From NCBI GenBank assembly GCA_947044365.1, contig OX345647.1, positions 4,218,501-4,282,500 on the forward strand: a DNA stretch of 64,000 nt, read 5' to 3'. This document shows positions 48,131 to 64,000 of this stretch, one piece after another (position 1 is the first letter of the stretch; each line of letters starts with the position of its first letter). The notes under the pieces are model-generated. The model was given only the letters and a program-made list of their open reading frames with translations. It ran no database searches and had not been told where the DNA came from. Source of the stretch: Petrosia ficiformis. Its lineage: Eukaryota; Porifera; Demospongiae; Haplosclerida; Petrosiidae. The translations under genes and the position numbers were made by a program.

Positions 48131-49027
48131 TCATCTAGTTTGCATTAAAACAGCAATAATAGAACATCCCACTATTCCCGCCAATAAAATAGTCTTAAAC
48201 TCAAATGAAGATAACGAGTCACTACCAGTTAGTAGTAAAGAGTCTCTATCAATTGACTCAGAATGTGTTCCAGATTTAATCTCCTGCAGTATGGTTCTAA
48301 ATCCATCTGTGGTAGTCTTTTCTAAACTATCAGTGAAGTCCTTTCCTTGTTCTTGGATGAGTTTGAGAGTCGCTAAAGACTCTTCGATTTTCTCTAAAGT
48401 CGTTTCTTGTGACGATGCTATGTTATTTAATGCAGTACTATCAGCTTGGGTCAAATTGTAAGAAATTCCACTATTCAATAATTTATTGTTTGTGCCTATG
48501 TCCACTCCTTGGGTTTTGATATGTTGGTAACTACGCCATGTTAAAAACACAGTTCCAATTGAAATTCCTAAAATAATAAACTTGTTAGCATAAGCTTGGG
48601 ATGTTTGATACAAAGCTTCATTCGAAGAACGAAAACTAGAAAACAACTTCTCTTCTTTCGTTTTACAAATAGTTACATATTCAAGTGCTTCTTTTTCTAA
48701 TTCATTAAGTCTATTCTCTTCTTCGTTAATTCCTTTAATATTTTGTTCGTTTCGTGGTTTTAAATACTCATTTGCTCTAAGTGTGTAAAGATTCTGCAAG
48801 TCGTTCTTTATCAATTGAAGTTTTGTTTCCGATTCTTTCAATTCGTCTCTAGCTTTTTCAAAGTCTCTTTCAATTCTTGCCGAGCTCATTTTTAAGATTT
48901 CTACTTTGGATCGTGATGTGAGCAATGCTTCTTGGACTCTTGGCAGGACAGTTTGATACTTTTGTTTAACTCTAATCATCACATCTTTTGTTCTCTGAGA
49001 AAGAGTAACGTAACTTCTGTATGTCAT
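48131..49027 (-). CDS. CCDC51: CCDC51-like mitochondrial potassium channel (MITOK)
   Basis: 298-residue frame in one exon from ATG at 49027. A long charged coiled coil (about 31-136) leads into a membrane segment (KFIILGISIGTVFLTW, about 149-164). A second helical region (about 195-250) follows, and a C-terminal membrane segment (about 278-295) ends the protein. This order, and stretches such as ARDELKESETKL and KLFSSFRSSNEA before the first segment, match vertebrate CCDC51, the pore subunit of the mitochondrial ATP-sensitive potassium channel in the inner membrane. The vertebrate protein is longer (about 411 residues) and has a targeting N-terminus, which I do not see here. The frame stays open upstream to a TTATTTAG acceptor near 49060, so a 5' exon is possible. 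It is divergent from vasa, with starts 397 bp apart. Confidence 0.72.
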   Translation of the reverse strand: MTYRSYVTLSQRTKDVMIRVKQKYQTVLPRVQEALLTSRSKVEILKMSSARIERDFEKARDELKESETKLQLIKNDLQNLYTLRANEYLKPRNEQNIKGINEEENRLNELEKEALEYVTICKTKEEKLFSSFRSSNEALYQTSQAYANKFIILGISIGTVFLTWRSYQHIKTQGVDIGTNNKLLNSGISYNLTQADSTALNNIASSQETTLEKIEESLATLKLIQEQGKDFTDSLEKTTTDGFRTILQEIKSGTHSESIDRDSLLLTGSDSLSSFEFKTILLAGIVGCSIIAVLMQTR

Positions 49028-49424
49028 TAGATCTGGGATTCCATGTACACATGTAATTCTGCTAAATAATTAAAATTAATTAATTGTTTAACTTTAATAA
49101 TTTATAACTTGATTTGCACGTGCTACGGTGCTACCCAAATCCTAGCTTACTACCCTATTGGTCGGCAAATTGCTTGGTAAGCCAATAAAGCCATTCTGGA
49201 TTTCTGGTTGTGATATACTTACTGTGACTATATCTATTATTCAACAAGCGTTGTCCTCCTACAAGGACGCTAAAGATCAAAGAGAGACTAACAAAGGTTA
49301 AGTGTAGAAAGCATCTTAATCTTAAAAGCAATCCATTTAAGTTGACCAATGATGTGTGTTTATAATAACTATATAAAATGATGTATATATACATGTCTCC
49401 TATTCTTACAGTTCACCTTTCAAT
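49028..49424. promoter_or_regulatory. Divergent promoter region, CCDC51-like gene and vasa
   Basis: 397 bp between the two start codons. It must hold both 5' UTRs and promoters unless further 5' exons exist. A minus-strand open frame (49155-49394) could be an upstream exon of the CCDC51-like gene, but no clear donor in phase was found. No TATA box assigned. Confidence 0.45.
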
Positions 49425-61388
<11,964 letters not shown>

Positions 61389-62606
61389 GGACATTTGGAA
61401 TGGGATTCTGGATGTATTGAGTCACTTTTCAAGAACTTGTGATGTCCTTGATTTACATCATCATTAGTAAAATAATAATCATCATATTATATATTCAACT
61501 TTATAATATACTAGCTCTTATTCCAGGATCTAATTATTGTTTCTCTTGGATGTACTTTTCTTGTTCCAGTTGTTAGTATTGTATTATATTATAATATTCC
61601 ATTTTCTGTTCACAAAACGATAATATTATTATTATTAACCAGAAAGTCTCAGAATATTATATTATATACTCATGGGTGTCGAAATGTTGAGCTGACTGAC
61701 TACTGGACATTTTGATGTATTTTCACCACTCTTGTCCTCCATATACTTTGTGTACAGTTTAGTTTCAATTTACTGGACATTCATCAGACAATGCCCTGTA
61801 TGACTGCCTGATTCCACACCACTGTATATACTATGTGAGTAGTCTTGTGGGCCAGACTTGTTTTCAGCCCCTTTCACAAACAGGTGTATTTGAAGCTACT
61901 GCTGTCTATGTGTGTATATAATAATAGTATCATTTGAAAAATAAATCCAGCTAAAGTGCTCAAATAAAAAATTATATTAAAAAATGTACTTTTTTTCTTG
62001 TAGGTGAAGGCACACGCCTTCAGATCTTGAAACTAATCTTGCATATGTAACCAGACCCATCTCACTGTGAGCATGGGAAGAGGTGTAGGAAAAGCCACTT
62101 GACAAAATAGAATAATCACATCATTGTGATTATTTGTTGGTTACTGAACATATACAGTAGCTATGTTGACTTGAAGAGGTAGTACACTGTGATGTACATG
62201 TACCCCACCTGGCTTCTTTGCACGATTGGCTTTTACCCGACCCTTCCCATGGGATGGTCTTGTGTATGTGTATGTCCAACCAGACTATTAATTACCTATT
62301 AATTGCATCCAGCGATTTTTAAACACTCAGATATAGCATGCCTTAATTTTAGCGAATTTTTGAGCCACACCTAATATGCATGATCGCGAAATATATTTTC
62401 AGTGTCTACTACTTTTAGCGATTATTACATCTAAAATCTTGCAATTAAAGGTATTATGGAATTATTTTGTTATGTACTTCTGTGTACCTTTCTAAACTGA
62501 AATTGTTTAATTAAATAAATACATGTACATGTACATAACTAGATGCTATATTAAAACATTTCTATACAAAATCAGCAAATAGTTACGTATTTCATAATCT
62601 TGTTAA
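61389..62606. other. Vasa 3' UTR and convergent spacer
   Basis: AATAAA signals at about 61940 and 61963 fit the vasa 3' end. The rest, to the stop of the next minus-strand gene at 62607, shows no gene. Confidence 0.55.
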
Positions 62607-63644
62607 TTAACATGGAGCTTCTACAGGTAAGAGGAACAATCGATGTTGTTCAGCTAAGTGTTTAGGATGTACTCTCTCATTAAGAAGTCTCTCATGAGGT
62701 GAGTCGACATCAGGAGGGAGACGAGGGGTAGCAGATTGGAACACACTCTTGTTGCCGTTCCTATGTTGATATTCTTCCCATCTATTGATGTTGTACTGAC
62801 CAGCTCCTACATGATTCTATAAAATTAAATAAGTGAATCAAATACCCTCCCCTCCTTTGGGTGCAATATCAGTTGCATGGATTAACTGTCAAGAATGTCA
62901 CCTCATTAATATTCATAACTACAGTATATAGTCATCATACAGTTACAGTAATTACTCAGTAGTTTCATATTCAAACTACAGTAGTTCAATCAGTAATTAC
63001 TGTACATGTCAATTCAACACCACAGTAGTGATGGACATAATTATTATATGTGACATAATTTTCGAAAAGGGACACTTTCCTGCAAAAATCTTCCTTTGTA
63101 CATTATGGTCCGTACAATACATGGGTTGAAGGTGTGGTATAAAGTATATGTCAGTAAACAAAACCACATACTAACAACCTTAGTTCTACTGTCAGTATAG
63201 TATAGTAATTACTGTCTAACTATAAGCCAGTATTACTGTTATAGGAGACAACATAATACATATAAAACTGCAATAATAAAATAAAAGATATCCATTCTTT
63301 ATAAGAAACTCAATTGCTAATAAAACAAACGTTCATAAGGAAAGGAAGTAGTGCTGCCATGATAAATTATAATGATATATGCTATGCTACCATGGCAACC
63401 GTCTGATGTACTATTTGAGCATCATTAAAATGCTCATACTCACTGTTCTGTAAAAGGAGCTTAACATGTTCCAGAAGACATCTTTTATTAGTATCAATAT
63501 TATTAAATTTAGTTCACTCACAATATTCCTCTTTGACATTTTATTAAATCTTCCTGTTGATGAGTTAAAAGCATATCTTCCAGGAGCTGAAGACAACTGT
63601 GATCTGATCATAATGTATTTATAATATCCTGGACCAGGATCCTC
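62607..63644 (-). CDS. Sperm-tail PG-rich repeat (SHIPPO/CIMAP-like) protein, 3' exons only
   Basis: Two exons, 63522-63644 and 62607-62816, join in phase 0 and end with a stop. The upstream exon holds EDPGPGYYKY and SSAPGRYAFNSSTGRF; the last exon starts NHVGAGQYNINRWEE and continues KSVFQSATPRLP. The repeated PGxGxY plus FxSxTxRF/LP pattern is that of sperm-tail PG-rich (STPG/SHIPPO) proteins, which bind ciliary and flagellar microtubules, often in the doublet lumen. The 111 residues seen are the C-terminus; the N-terminus lies beyond the window. A frame reading MVELFGLGRAPI at 63965-64000 followed by GTATAAT may be another exon. The exact family member cannot be named; CIMAP2/LEXM is one candidate. 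Confidence 0.65.
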
Positions 63645-64000
63645 CTGTTTAATGAAACAAGAATCAGTTATCAGTAATGTATTATTAAAACATGCATTTA
63701 TATATGAGACCGTGGATATGAAAATTAGTCATTTGACAAATAATAATTTTGTCAATCAAACGCTTAAATTTAAATGTATCCATTTTGTACAGGCAGTCAA
63801 CTAAATCTGTTATCCACGAATAGCAACTATTGCTCCTCTTAGATGTCTACTGTAGTTAGTTCCCTGTGTAAAATAGTGATATCATGAGTGTTTAAAGATA
63901 TATGTTTGACAAAATTATTATTTGCAAAATTACTGACTTTTGCATCTATGGTCATATATTATACTATCGGAGCCCTTCCCAAACCAAATAGTTCAACCAT

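Overview
The window is eukaryotic and almost certainly from an early-branching animal. It is AT-rich, its genes are split by short GT-AG introns, and it carries animal genes: Mediator subunit MED8, DMAP1, the germ-line helicase Vasa/DDX4, an ELOVL fatty-acid elongase, a PAF-acetylhydrolase, CCDC51/MITOK and a sperm-tail PG-rich-repeat protein. The compact genes, the many small foldback elements and the pervasive TGTACATGTACA repeats suggest a demosponge of the Amphimedon type. That is inference; nothing in the window proves the species.

Layout. 1-6.3 kb: three genes, all on the minus strand: MED8, then ELOVL, then PAF-acetylhydrolase (cut by the window start). The last two are only 67 bp apart. 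8.2-36.2 kb: seven minus-strand paralogues (here called A to G) of an eight-pass membrane protein I do not recognise. Each starts in a tiny exon that supplies only ATG plus one codon, spliced in phase 0 to one long exon. B, C and D lie in three nearly identical ~5.2 kb tandem units; E is a slightly diverged copy; F and G form a pair; A is the outlier, with a long repeat-bearing tail. 37.0-47.6 kb: DMAP1 on the plus strand, 15 coding exons, with introns swollen by minisatellites and two adjacent hAT-type insertions. 48.1-49.0 kb: CCDC51-like gene on the minus strand, convergent with DMAP1 and divergent from vasa. 49.4-61.4 kb: vasa/DDX4 on the plus strand, 12 coding exons. 62.6-64 kb: 3' end of a sperm-tail PG-rich-repeat gene on the minus strand, leaving the window.

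The seven-gene membrane-protein array is the best candidate for an undescribed system. Its members share a six-cysteine extracellular signature, membrane-buried polar residues, a conserved block upstream of the start exon and the same initiator-exon architecture, and recent copies are still almost identical. The repeat landscape also changes along the window: TATG/ATAC microsatellites tied to foldback elements dominate the array, while TGTACATG palindromic tracts dominate the DMAP1-vasa half.

Exon boundaries were read by eye from splice sites, reading phase and remembered family sequences; none is confirmed by transcripts. All multi-exon phases were checked for consistency.
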